Assembly: GCA_015179125.1 (NCBI GenBank)
Contig: WHVA01000401.1
Location: forward strand, 1 to 64,000
DNA from: Gautieria morchelliformis
Lineage: Eukaryota > Basidiomycota > Agaricomycetes > Gomphales > Gomphaceae
Length of the DNA stretch: 64,000 nt
Direction: 5' to 3'
In this document: positions 21,721 through 32,540 of the stretch, piece by piece
Layout: every line of letters begins with the position of its first letter
Position numbering within the stretch: position 1 is the first letter of the stretch
The notes under the pieces: generated by a model
The model's database searches: none
Seen by the model: only the letters and a program-made list of their open reading frames with translations
Told to the model about the DNA's origin: nothing
Position numbers and translations under genes: made by a program

Positions 21721-22085
21721 TTTAACTCATCGCCATACGTGTGCGCACCATGCGGGACAGACCCCTCATTGCGATATGCATGTGCGACGTCCTCCAGCTT
21801 GTGGCCGTAAACCGGACATATTCATCTCCGTCCTTTCGAGTATTGGGTTTCTTGTCTGCTGTCCAAAGTGTAACTTACTCATGTATATCAAGCCAGTGAA
21901 ACCATCAGCTTCTAAATCCTGATACTATTTACATTGGGAGGTGTCATACAGTGCATGTGTTGTGCTCAGTCCCGCAAGCGTGCCTGGGCCTGCATGAGGC
22001 CACGTCCGGTCTGTGCTGGGGGGTTTGCATGCCCCTCGTTGTCAGTCTGCATGTGGTTTGGGAACACCTGCCTGTGGAAGGTTTA
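21721..22085. other. Intergenic, probable cyclin 3' region
   Basis: Nothing recognisable between the cyclin frame and the DUF6532-like gene. Confidence 0.3.
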
Positions 22086-22931
22086 GTATTTGTTCTGAGT
22101 GATAATAGCACACGCACTTGTTCCACCAGAGCAGGATAGCATCATGATCCTTGGCCGTCGCATCTTCATTCATGCAGGTAATTAGTCCGCAGTAAAAGGT
22201 GTAGAAATCAAAAGTGTGCCCGTCGCCCCTAGGGCGAAATTTTTCCTGAGAGCTGAGTGCAAAGTAGACCTGGTAGATATGTCACCAAGGATCAGCAGAT
22301 AACTCAAGGGATGTTGGGATGCCATACCAGCGTGGCCACATAGGCCAGTGCTGCCACAGTGACTTTCTTCATCCCATTGATGCATGCATTCCCTCGTTTG
22401 GCATTAGGGGAGGGGTGGCCATCCAGGGTACTGGGCCCTTGAAAGATCAGTCTCCATGCCTATCCTGATGTCAGGATAGGCATCCAGATAGGTATGGTGA
22501 ACATAAGCACATACCCGTACAAGTATCTCATTGCGAAGGAAACTCTTGAAAAGATCTTCCATGTCAAAAGTTTCCTCATCAAAAAGGAAAAGTGGCCAGT
22601 CATGGGGGTGCGCGAGCTTTTTCCCATCAGCCAGTTGCTGGCAGAAGCTGCCAGAATGATGTGGATATGTGGGACTGGGCAAGCAAAGGACTCACATCTC
22701 GCTGTCATCAAACTCAGCAAGCCATCCCAGAGGACAAATGAGGCGGGCAAGCTGGGGGTGCCTGAACCCTCGGGTAACCTTGTCAGTGATGCTCAAGGGA
22801 GGTGAGAATGGGTTGGATGTAGGGTGAAGATACCGAGCATGATCCTTGACACGTTTCACATCCTCACCATGTGCATCATTGCGCCTGGCATCAAGCTGCC
22901 AGCCATGTTAGTTTCATGGCTCTCTCTTCTA
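22086..22931 (-). CDS. DUF6532-like basidiomycete protein, 5'-truncated
   Basis: Minus-strand exons assemble into a protein resembling the basidiomycete DUF6532 family (function unknown). Read from the 5' side: DAHGEDVKRVKDHARYLH and LARLICPLGWLAEFD, an intron, QLADGKKLAHPHDWPLFLF and DLFKSFLRNEILVR, an intron starting GTATGTGC, NAKRGNACINGMKKVTVAA, LAYVATL, an intron GTATGG...ACCAG, VYFALSSQEKFRPRGDG, DFYTFYCGLI and finally HDAILLWWNK. Splice sites are good and no nonsense codon was needed, so this part may be intact. The 5' end runs into the repeat at 22932-23355, so the N-terminus is probably lost. These proteins are abundant in multicopy families in Agaricomycetes. Confidence 0.55.
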
Positions 22932-23355
22932 CACCAAGATCTCTCTAGCTTCCTTGCGATACACGTCCAGACGTGCAATCTTAAGTAGGTGAGGGGCTGG
23001 ACCCACATACGTCTACAAGCGCCGCTTTTCAGTTTTTCACATACGAACGCTTTGATGTGGTCCAGAGACCGGGAACATGGGCGTCGCCTAGGTTGTCGGT
23101 AATGTGCATGTGACCATGCGGTGCGATCGTACCCGCCGACCTTTGCCGACACCATCGCCTCGAGGTTGGCTTGGCATCGTGGGTTCTTTGTGGGGGTGCC
23201 TGGTTCTTTGATACAGTAGCGTGCCTGGGTTCTGTATCTCAGGAAGAGCCAGAAGCAATATCGAGCACGTGCCCGCGTATCAATAATGCACCAAGCTTCT
23301 TACAGACGCCTACAGTTCACCACACGGTCCAACACAACCACCGTCATCCTCAGCC
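22932..23355 (-). repeat. Dispersed repeat R1, copy A
   Basis: About 424 bp, inverted relative to copies B (36142-36590) and C (38910-39338). Shared landmarks include GGACCGTGTGGTGAACTGTA, TGTATCAAAGAACCAGGCA, CGCAAGGAAGCTAGAGAGA-like ends and GCATCAAAGCGTTCGT. No coding potential and no clear terminal inverted repeat. Confidence 0.85.
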
Positions 23356-23435
23356 AGCTCCAACCTTCAATGACTCATCTGATCCACGCGCTTTGCCCAG
23401 CAAGAAAACGAAGATCAGCGACAAGAAAAGGTGGA

Positions 23436-23800
23436 TCATGTGCGCGGAACTTTCAACTTACGCGGTTGACCAAGCATATTGTCAGCATGATCCTCGTCGT
23501 CTGAAAGGTGCAAGCACAGTCAGTAACAAGCATGGCTTTACATAAGCACACAATGTTGTACTTACCGCTTGCGCGCGAGACTCGACTTCCCCAGCTCCAT
23601 ATTGACATCATCCTCCAGCGTTCCTCTATGTTTTCCAAATATTCAGCAGGTACGTCTGGGAGCTCTTTCTTATCCTTGCTGAAATTATCAATATAGTCGA
23701 ATTTGATCAAGATCTGTTCTATTAGGTCGCCTCGCTGCAGAAGTTTCAGATCCTTGGTTGCCGCAAGTGGGAACATTGACAGCGAGGCACCGTGGTTCAT
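23436..23800 (-). CDS. Hypothetical 99-residue protein, two exons
   Basis: ATG at 23800. Exon 1 is 23800-23566; donor GTAAGTACAA, acceptor TTTCAG; exon 2 is 23500-23436, ending in TGA, giving 100 codons in phase. The protein is helical and charged (RGDLIEQILIKFDYIDNFSK, AEYLENIEERWRMM) with an acidic DDEDHAD near the end. No family recognised. The stop lies close to a usable donor (CGCGTAAGTTG), so the original protein may have been longer. It lies just beyond repeat R1 copy A. Confidence 0.5.
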
Positions 23801-24700
23801 GGCTAAGTCACATAAGCAGTCCAGTGCGCCCTATTGACCACATTGCTTCGTCCTCAGCATCCAACTCCTCAGCGCCGCGATCTCTGTTCCAGCCAACCCC
23901 CCCCCCTTCTATTTCCGCTGGTGGGTCTCCAAACATTACTTCTGCCTCGTGGGGTCAGGGTATTCAGCCTTCAGCACCTTGTCATAGGCCTTTATCGGGG
24001 TGTGCCTGCTCATCAAGAACATCAAGTTTATCGATCCCTTGTTCGTTTGCATTTTCTGCGCCGTTGCAGTAAGACATTCGTCTCTGATGACCCTCCAGTT
24101 CCCCTCGGATGGCCTTCAAAGCGATTGCATTCGTTCCTAACGGTGTGGCTCCCCGTCCAACGCCAGGCAGAGAAAATAGGTGAACAGAATATGGAGATTA
24201 ACAGAACGGCTGCATGGGTTTAGTGAGTCTATTTCATCGCATGCAATGTATTTATCCTTTTTTGTCTACAGGTCAATCGAGAGCGTTATGCGCTTTTCTA
24301 CAGCGTCAGACTCGCACCCTCCGCCCCACTATCCCCCGCTCCTTCTAGTCCTCCAACCATTCCTGCCAATGGTAAAATTTCTTTTTCAATATTATTTGAT
24401 ATATACGTGCTATAGCTAGGGCTACCTACGGGACCGGACTTCCCGCACCTAGTAAGAGTATGCTTAGCGATGTGGCCCTCTTCCGCGTCGGTCTACATCG
24501 ACGTCCGCCTGTCACCCAAGTGCTATATCTGCTCGCACGAGCGCGGCACTTGTCGTTCTCCGAGGGCGGCAGATGAACCCTTAGGAAGTGGCCCAGGGAT
24601 GCGAGGGTGGGGAGGGACGTGTCGGCACTGACGGGTCACGACGGGGTGGGGGCCGGACACGACCAGGGAGTGACAACGCAGCACGCTGACACACAACGCA
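23801..24700. other. Weak plus-strand exons, Ser/Pro-rich; no firm gene
   Basis: Plus-strand open stretches encode Ser/Pro-rich sequence (23834-24072), MAFKAIAFVPNGVAPRP at about 24110, and NRERYALFYSVRLAPSAPL at about 24270 ending at a GTAAAATT donor. They could be exons of one unrecognised gene, but no motif confirms it. Confidence 0.25.
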
Positions 24701-25218
24701 CTGTCCATGTCTCCACATGGCGCGGCGGCCTGCTCAAAGTGGGGCCCACGCCATGCCGCTGTTGAACCCATGGTTGTCCTCGTGGAGGTCGAGCGTCTGG
24801 ATGAGGGTGTCAATGTCGATGATGTCGGCAGGGTCGTCGGGGTCGGGTGTAGCCGGGCGGGAGTGAGCGTGTGTGAATATGCTTGGGACACCGATGTCGC
24901 TGCTGGGGCGGTGGTCGTGGTCGTGGCGGGAGTGACTTGTTCGCGCGTTCACCCGACAGCTGGGCCATGGGAACCACCTCCTCTGGAGTTGACTCAAGTG
25001 GCTGGAGCTCCGCTGCAATTGGGTGGCTATAGCATCTCACCTCGTTCTCCATCACCCAACTGAGTGCTGTACTCTCCCCTGAGTCTAACTTTATCGCTTT
25101 CTGACTGAGTTTGTGGCTCACGTCTCTGCTCGGCGTGGAACACCGCACTCATCTTCACGCACAGTCTGATCGCTCCGAGGCGGGATTGGAGGTCCAAGGC
25201 CTCCTCTCCGGTTCTCAT
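24700..25218 (-). CDS. Possible hypothetical protein fragment
   Basis: Minus-strand frames at 25027-25218 (EEALDLQSRLGAIRLCVKMS) and 24734-25018 (PDPDDPADIIDIDTLIQTLD, acidic) look coding by composition, but they are in different frames and no intron with good sites was established between them. Family unknown. Confidence 0.25.
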
Positions 25219-25269
25219 GTGTATCGTCGTGGAAAGAAGCGGTCACACACGAACAGCAAGAGGCAGTGA

Positions 25270-25400
25270 GTGGAAAATGTTCGATTACTTCGATCTCATC
25301 GGTGGAACAGGCTCTCGTGGCATCTCTGCCTTATTCCTCACTCGCCTCCGCACAACGGTAGACAATGGCATCAGTGCGTATCAGCAGGTATGTCACATTG
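25270..25400 (+). pseudogene. Patatin-like phospholipase fragment
   Basis: MFDYFDLIGGTGSRGISALF and LTRLRTTVDNGISAYQQ match the nucleophile region of fungal patatin-like acyl hydrolases, where GGTSTGG is usual. Here the segment reads GGTGSRG, so the GxSxG serine is displaced. It ends at a plausible GTATGT donor near 25388. No oxyanion-hole segment upstream or Asp box downstream is recognisable, so this is a scrap. Confidence 0.6.
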
Positions 25401-26722
25401 CTTTCCAATACCTAAGGTTGTCATCTCGGTCACTCGCCAGGTGCGACGCCATGAGAAAAGTGGGAGAATTATAATTGCGCTATTCTAGGGGCGCTCTTGG
25501 TGAAAGAACACTCCCTGTCGTACTCTTATGTTACAATGCTGTGGTAGCCTGCACGAGTGCAAACCCCAGTACCCTACTTCACATCTTCTATTCTATACCT
25601 GGCGCTCTAGGGCTTCCACCGAACGACGCTGACAGGATTGGCCTTTTTTTGGGATCAAGATACTCAGGCGTTTAATAACTTGAAGTTGGCGCAATCCCAG
25701 TAAGGTGATCCGGGAGACTACTAGGAGCGGAAACTTTGAGGCCTAGCGAGGGACATTTCATTGACATGAATTTCGGAACGTCACGCGGTCTTCGAACGTC
25801 ACCAAGCGGGTAAACTCAGCTCCTTGATGGATATATATTCAGCGATTGTTCACGCAACTGTCTTCGCAACAGCTTGTAAATAAGTAGTGCAAACTACTCC
25901 AACCAAGGGTGACCCTACAACTTTCAATTTCAATGAACCGGTCGCCTAGGACAATTCGACCAATCTCACCGTGCGAGTCATATCATGAAAGCACATTCTG
26001 AGAGCTAGTGTCCCTTTCGAGTATAATGAGGCGTATATACTTGGACAACGACACGGATGTTGATAATGATATACAGAACCTGGTCGGATTGTCCCATTTG
26101 TGAGTGCATACTCTGCCGAAGATTCCAATTTGCCATGTTGCTCTTAGTCACCTAATTGGGTCCGGATGTACATCATGCTCAGATAAATGGCGATTCCAAG
26201 TATCTCCGCCGCTAACTCCGAAGTGATCGACGCATTCCATTGTCGTCCCCCACGTAAGGTCTGCCTCCAACACACCATCTAATCCTCGCTTCCACCCCCG
26301 CCATCATTAACCCACACCGTCAACCTGTGGCTGACAAGGCTGGTGCCTCTTTTAAGGTGCGTGCTCGCCGGGCCCCAGGGCCGGTCCTGCGAGAGGGGAG
26401 CTTGCATAGGTCGCCAAAGCCTAAGACTAGCAACGGGAAATGCGCGAGAAATGAGTTTGCATGCAAGGTTCACCCCATCTCAATGTCCATCATGTCTTTC
26501 ACATTGAGGCACGTGGCTGGCAATGAACATGGGGGCTTGAATTGAACAATATTTCAACGAATCACAGACAGTCAAAGGAAAAAAACTGACACAAGTACAG
26601 TACATGACATATGGGTGTTGTACAACCCATGAGACCAAATACCAGTACAACCATTCTAAAGCAATGACACATCATTTCCTGCTCAATGTATATAAAACTC
26701 GCAAAGACGTGGTCTGAACCCT
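25401..26722. other. No recognised gene
   Basis: Short frames only. A basic plus-strand frame at 26327-26545 has no motif. Confidence 0.25.
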
Positions 26723-27094
26723 TCAATTGAGGCCTGCAGCCTGCGGGCAAGTGTCCGGCTTGGATCCGAGGTCGCAAGAGCTCTTTCCGTCACTATTGCA
26801 CTGGTAGCGGTGTCCATGGAGGCAACCGGACAACCCGTCACCGCAGAAAGCCGCGTTCGGACCTCCATGGCAGGGGCAGGCAGTGGCGACACAATCCCTT
26901 TTTCCAAGCTATTAGTAATACGCGGTAATTAGTTATCCCTTCAAGCTTGAATAGCAAAACAACATACGGGCTATCCACTGCCATTGCAAAAGCAGCGGGG
27001 AGGATGGCAATGAGAGCAACGAGAGCAGTGTACTAGATAATGCACGGCGTGAGCTCAACTCTATGTATGAAATGTCAGACCAAGCGACCTTCAT
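26723..27094 (-). CDS. Small secreted cysteine-rich protein, 81 aa, three exons
   Basis: Minus strand: exon 1 27094-27089 (ATGAAG), exon 2 27032-26968, exon 3 26897-26723. The total is 246 nt, exactly 81 codons plus TGA. The N-terminus MKYTALVALIAILPAAFA is a convincing signal peptide, followed by a mature chain of about 63 residues with eight cysteines (26, 31, 33, 42, 49, 57, 65, 74) including CPCHGGPNAAFC and SSCDLGSKPDTC. Small secreted Cys-rich proteins are typical of fungal effectors and surface peptides; the family is not identified and the role is unknown. The donor of intron 1 (GTCGCT) is weak. The acceptor of intron 2 was chosen as GGAAAAAG because it keeps the Cys frame; the upstream AATAG acceptor breaks it. 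No stop codons, so it may be functional. Confidence 0.65.
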
Positions 27095-28990
27095 GGCTGT
27101 CGGTTTGGTTTGTTTGGAGAGATTATCGAAATGCGTCAAGGTTTCGACTCGGGGACTGAGTATCCAGGCAGGAAAAGCATGCGATTTTATAGCTTTCCTC
27201 GCTCGACTGCGCAGCAATGAGACGAAACGGAGATCCCTTAAGAGCCACTAAAACGGTTGAGAAATGGAGGTGACAGTCTGCGCATATGCAAAATGCTGAA
27301 TGGGAGAAGGGGGACACTGGTTCTGAGATATGATTATCAATTCGAGCAATATTTTGTAAATACATCACGGTTTACCCTATGGTTTTTACCAGTCCATGCG
27401 ACAAAATAAGGGGCATCAACGCTATTCATGAAAAGGAAACATTGTTTCACCATCTTGAGGCAACTTGAAGTGCCGGCAATACCCTTCGCTTTTGGAAATA
27501 ATTAGCTGGGCGATTGTGCCCACGGATGGTAGGTAATTGCACCGCTTTCAGGGATATATGTAAGTGACTGCGGGCTCATAAGTATTCACCAAGCTCTAAG
27601 CCATCTTTGAGTCGGACCAAGGAAGCAGTGGCATGGAAACAAACTTGCAGTCCGAGACTGAGTGTGTTCCACTCATCTATGATGGGACTCTGGTAAAGTT
27701 GAAACCCGCTAGTAAAACATCAAGGACACACCCATGATGAAAAGTGTCACGTTGCATGCATGCAGCGCCGCTGGTACTGCAGCTTGAAAAACGATCATCG
27801 TCGGGCACTGACGTATATGACAAATGGCAAGATATGATGCACTTGCATTGGGAGTGTTCCGAGCGGAAATTCACTATGCGAGCTTTGCCATTGAGAAGTG
27901 AGTCCATACTTAGAGACTGCGGTCGCTGCGGCTGATTACTAATACGACTGAAGTTAGATCTGCGGGCAGCGGGACACGGGCCGATGCCGGACGAGGCTTA
28001 CGTGAGCGCCCCCCGCCGATTATTTCTGCTGCCTGGCAGCGACCGCGTTGGCGAAAGGGACGCCGGCCCACCACCTGAGGGTCCCTCGCGCCGCTGAGTC
28101 CAACTTGCCACCAAGGTCCATGGCCGAAGTCTATGGACCTTCTCCGAGTAGCTCGCACGCCTGATACAGTATTACCATATAGGTTTTGGCTATTGCGACC
28201 GATCACAAGCGAACGGCGCTCTACGGATGAGACAAGTACTCGCATCTCCCTTGCAGATTTCGCAGTACAGTGGTGATAGGAGAGGTTGGTCGTCTACCCT
28301 TGTTCTATCTGCTCAGATCATCATCCTTCGCGCACATCGGACCCTCATCGAAGTCTAAACTATGTGGATGTCTGACGGCTATTAATAAGGAATGGACTGA
28401 CCATATCTTATAGAAACTACGTCAGAAAGACGGCCTTCGATGAGACTCTCGTCTCCATTTCCATTTGTGTTGAGCAAGACCTGAATTATCCAACACACAT
28501 GCGGCAACTACGCGCACTAACAGGATCTTACGATCAAGACGTGATGGATGAGCGTTCGTCCCGAAATCCCATTGCTTCACTGCACCTCCGCACCGGATAG
28601 CCGTAGACGCCCGTTGCGACTCGCAGTGATTTATGCTCGGGAGATATTCTGTCTTTGGCCAGGTTGCCCTGGTTGTTTGCCATCTGCCAAAGGACAGGAG
28701 ACCATCTTTCAAACACCGTGCGCGTGACTTATTATAATTAATGCTGGCTTCCCTTTTGGGTACGAGATGAATATTAATCTTATCGGAAGCTGTGAGTTTA
28801 ATTTATGCAGAACTTTAACAGTAGTATAGTCGAGGCCGAATTTCGGTAGGTCATGATTCACTCAGGGATGTCAATTCCTGGATCTACTGCGATTAAGACA
28901 GTGGTAGTGCCTAAAACCTCGAATTAATTGATCTCAATGGCGGCGACAAGTCAATATGTGTGGCGCGGCACCATACGTATTATTAAGGTT
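27095..28990. other. No recognised gene
   Basis: Scattered open stretches (minus 27677-27907 and 27910-28245; plus about 28416-28560, which follows a TTATAG acceptor). None shows a known motif. Probably intergenic with degenerate exons. Confidence 0.25.
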
Positions 28991-29089
28991 TCATCACCCT
29001 CACTTCCCAATCATTGGCATCCATAGGCACCAGGCATCGTCTTGCTCCATCTTTCACACGGACCCTCTCTAGTGTCCACCATGAGCGAC

Positions 29090-31343
29090 TCTATGGAGCC
29101 AGCCCACCTAAAGGCCATGGAGGAATGGAGGAGAAAGGCTATAGGGACTCCAGTGAAAGTCATGGCGATGGCCAGGGTCTCAAACGTCAGCTCAAAAGCC
29201 GCCATATTGCCATGATAAGGTCCGCCTTTTCCGCCAGTTCATTGTAGTACCACCTTTCACCATATTCTTCTCTCTAGTATTGGCGGTAAGCAATTCAGAT
29301 CCCATTCCACGAGTGGCCCTTCATGACCCCACTCAGGTGTTATTGGCACTCGTCTTTTCCTTGGTACTGCGTAAGTAGCAAGCGTCACGGATCACCATGC
29401 AACTCGCCCATATAATCCTTCAGCGGCGCTCTCAAGAACGGTGGTCCTATCGGTTTGCTACTGGGCTATATCGTGTTAGTACCTACAACAAATTTATTTC
29501 CCTCTGTCTCACCCAAGGCGTGAAGTATGGGAACCATATGTTACTCGGTCATGATATCACTGGGCGAAATGATAGCGTTTGTCCATATACCTGGTGGTCA
29601 TATCAAACTCGGCGAGAGGTTTGTTAATCGTGCATTCTCCTTCGCGATGGACTGGAACTACTGGTACAACTGGTCAGCAACTCCGAATTAGATCCAGGCA
29701 CCGTCTCATTCATACCTTGCCAGGACTATCGTCTTACCTACCGAATTGAGCGCTGCAGCCATCCTCATTAATTTTTGGAACAAATCTGTCAACAATGCTG
29801 TCTGGGTCACCATCTTTCTCCTCGTTGTAGTCGTCATCAATTTGATGGGCGCCGGTTCGTAAAATATCCTAGTTAGCACATCACAATTCTAACCCCCACA
29901 GGCGTATACGGCGAATACGAATTCATATTCGCATCCATCAAAGTCATAGCCATCATCGGTCTCATTATTTTAGGAATCGTCCTCGACCTTGGTGCGGTCC
30001 TAATCATGACCGCCTTGGCTTTAGGTATTGGAAAAATCCGGGCCCATTCGTTCAATTGAACAACATGGCCGGTGCGAAAGGGCAGTCCTTGGGATGGTTA
30101 GTAGTTGTGCTGTCGAAGCCGTTGTTGCGAAATAGTTGACATCTTCCAGGTGGGCTGTAATGACCCAGGCCGCCTTCTCTTTCGTTGGCACGGAAATTGT
30201 TGCAATAGCCGCTGGAGAAGCAAAGAATCCCCGTTCGTGCCTCCCCATTTCTCGTTTGACCTTCCGAGTGATTCGGCTAGTACAGGCAAAAACCTGCCCA
30301 AAGCAATCAAGAGAGTATATATCCGTATATTGCTCTTCTATATCGGTGGCACCTTGACCATTGGCTTGTTGGTGCCTTCGAACGATCCTGGATTGAATTT
30401 ACAATCGAAGAACGCTGCGGCTTCCCCATTCGTCATTGCGTATGCAATCCTTGTTCTCGCTCCATGTATCTTTATTGAATCATACATCTTTCCTACTGAT
30501 ACGTCAGCATTTCAAGAGCCGGCATTAAGGGTCTTCCCTCCGTCATCAATGCTTGTCTGCTTACTTCCGCCTGGTCGGCGGCGTCCAGTGATCTTTCACC
30601 AGCTCCCGTGCACTTTGTACGTTGCTGTCTTTAATGTTTGCTAGGACGGACAGTTGATCGCCCGAAAGATGGTTTGGCCTTATCTGAAAATGCCCGAGCT
30701 TCTTTACCTATACCTTGAAGAGTGGGCTTCCTGTAGCATCTGTGACATTCAGTGCTTCTTTCGGCTTCCTTGGTAAGTCTGCATCATTTAGGTCACTGAA
30801 TATAACTGACCCTCCCCAGCATATATGGGTATCAAGACGGACTCTGGAAAAGTGTTGGTTGGTTTGCAAACCTGGTACACCAATCCTCATAATCAATTGT
30901 CAACCTTGATCCGCTCAATCTGTTTGATGCAGACTCCCGTGGCAGTCTTGATGATGTGGTTTGGCATTAGTTTGACCTACCTTCGTTTCTACGCTGGTCT
31001 CAAGGCCCAAGGCATTCCCCGGAAAACCTTCTTTTTGCATCGCCGTTACAGCCGTACGCTGCGTGGTATTCCATGATCGCTACTTTCGTGATCTGCTTCT
31101 TCAGTGGTAATGCGGTATTTTTCAAAGGCGGTAGGTGGCTCTTTGTGGGAGACATATGACTGCACTCATCGTGCACCCATAGCATGGGAAACAGACGTTT
31201 TCATAACCAATTACCTCCCCCTTATGCTGTTTCCGGTCCTGTACATCGGCGCCCGGCTGTGGTACAAGCAAGGCCCTATATCGCCCCAGGACATGGACTT
31301 CGTTACAGGACTGGATGCGATCGAAGCCGTTGACAGAAGATAA
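29090..31343 (+). pseudogene. Amino-acid permease (AAT/YAT type) pseudogene, many exons
   Basis: Twelve-helix plasma-membrane amino-acid transporter family. Exons give GLKRQLKSRHIAMI, then SIGG across two introns, GVIGTRLFLGTA (first helix; usual GTGLFLGT), ALKNGGPIGLLLGYIV, HIKLGERFVNRAFSFAM, DWNYWYNW, VWVTIFLLVVVVINLMGAG, GVYGEYEFIFASIKVIAIIG, WAVMTQAAFSFVGTEIVAIA, NLPKAIKRVYIRILLFYI, LTYLRFYAGLKAQGIPR and a C-terminal FVTGLDAIEA-like end. A 2-nt deletion near 29990 in the LGGGPNHDRLGF region shifts the frame. The YIV/VGTICY segment and the GWFANL helix are scrambled, and TM6-TM8 contain further breaks. Non-functional. Confidence 0.85.
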
Positions 31344-32540
31344 GTTTCGAATGGGGTAGGGATGCGGCCTTTGACTCGAGGCCGAGTTCGATATAGTGAT
31401 GCAAGAGATGAAGGTAGCTCGGGATTCGACTAATAACTCGAAGTTAAGCAAAGTATCAAGAAAGGTTCGTGTTCGTTAATTCTACAATCATACATTGTGT
31501 ACTACTTATAGCTGCTCGGATAGGGGTCTCGGTACATTGGGATGAACGATGGGAGTAGTGGAATGGTGTGTATGGTAGGTGCGTACATACCGCCGCTACC
31601 GTACATCCGTGCTGCGGAAGGGAATACCCTTATGTGGTGGCTCGAAGGATAAGGCGGGATGGTAGGAGAGACTGGGTAGGAATAATATGTGCGGCTCGAA
31701 GGTAATGGAAAATATATGTTGCGTTCCCTGATCGTGATGTGTGATCGACTCGTTCCATCCTGGTACTCGGCTTGTCAACAGTGCTCGTGCCTCGACTCGA
31801 CTCGTGATACGGATCTAGGTGCTCGGGAGTAATGTGTTGGTCTCGACTTGACTCGGTGATTTAAGGAACTCGGTGGTGGCGTGTTGTACTCGGCTCGACT
31901 CGGTGAGTGTGACTCGGCTCGGACTTGATGAGGGGCTTGTAGGCTCGGGTGTGTGTACATGTGTCTTGCGGTGCTCGGAGTAAGATTGGATAGTTAGAGG
32001 GAGATCGTTAGAACAAGAGCAATCGTGAATAGAAATTGTTGTAATGGACGTTACGGGTCGTTATTTGTGTGCGTGAAATCATGAGATAAATTGAGTCAAA
32101 CAGGAATTCGCAGCTGATAAGTCTTTCCTCACGACAGCCGTTACCCAAGTACAGTCGTGACGATTACGTTTGTGAAGCCATAGTCTGGTGAGTGCATCAG
32201 TTACGACGAGCCCCCGCCCAATAATGCCTGGGAGAAGTTCTGGGCGTGGTTGGTGAGCCTCCTTCAAATAACACGTTGCAAGTCGAGCGAACTGACGCGT
32301 TCATCGGAAGATGTGATACTTGGTATCCTACATCCCTGATGTGATGTGTTGCCTGCCTGCAGTATCCGCTATGTATGTAGCCTTTTGGAGAGAATTAATC
32401 AGGGACGATGTGTATGGTATATGTCTAGCGGCCATCCGAGGTGCTCTTGGACTTCCTGTTCAAAGTTAGCAGTGCGGCCTGACCTGTGCCAGGAGGTTGG
32501 ACTAATGTTCGTGGACTGCAACCGGTGCTATGCTTGAATA
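31344..32540. other. Intergenic with degenerate CTCGACTCG-type repeats
   Basis: Between about 31740 and 31980 the motif CTCGRCTCG (CTCGACTCG, CTCGGCTCGACTCG, ACTCGGCTCGG) recurs irregularly. No gene is recognised in the rest. Confidence 0.5.

Noticed and set aside
26683..26907. 74-codon frame overlapping the secreted Cys-rich gene
   Set aside because: It uses the AATAG acceptor frame, lacks cysteine pattern and signal peptide continuity. The frame with the AAAAG acceptor gives an exact 81-codon product. An apparent KR processing site in the alternative reading was dropped for the same reason.
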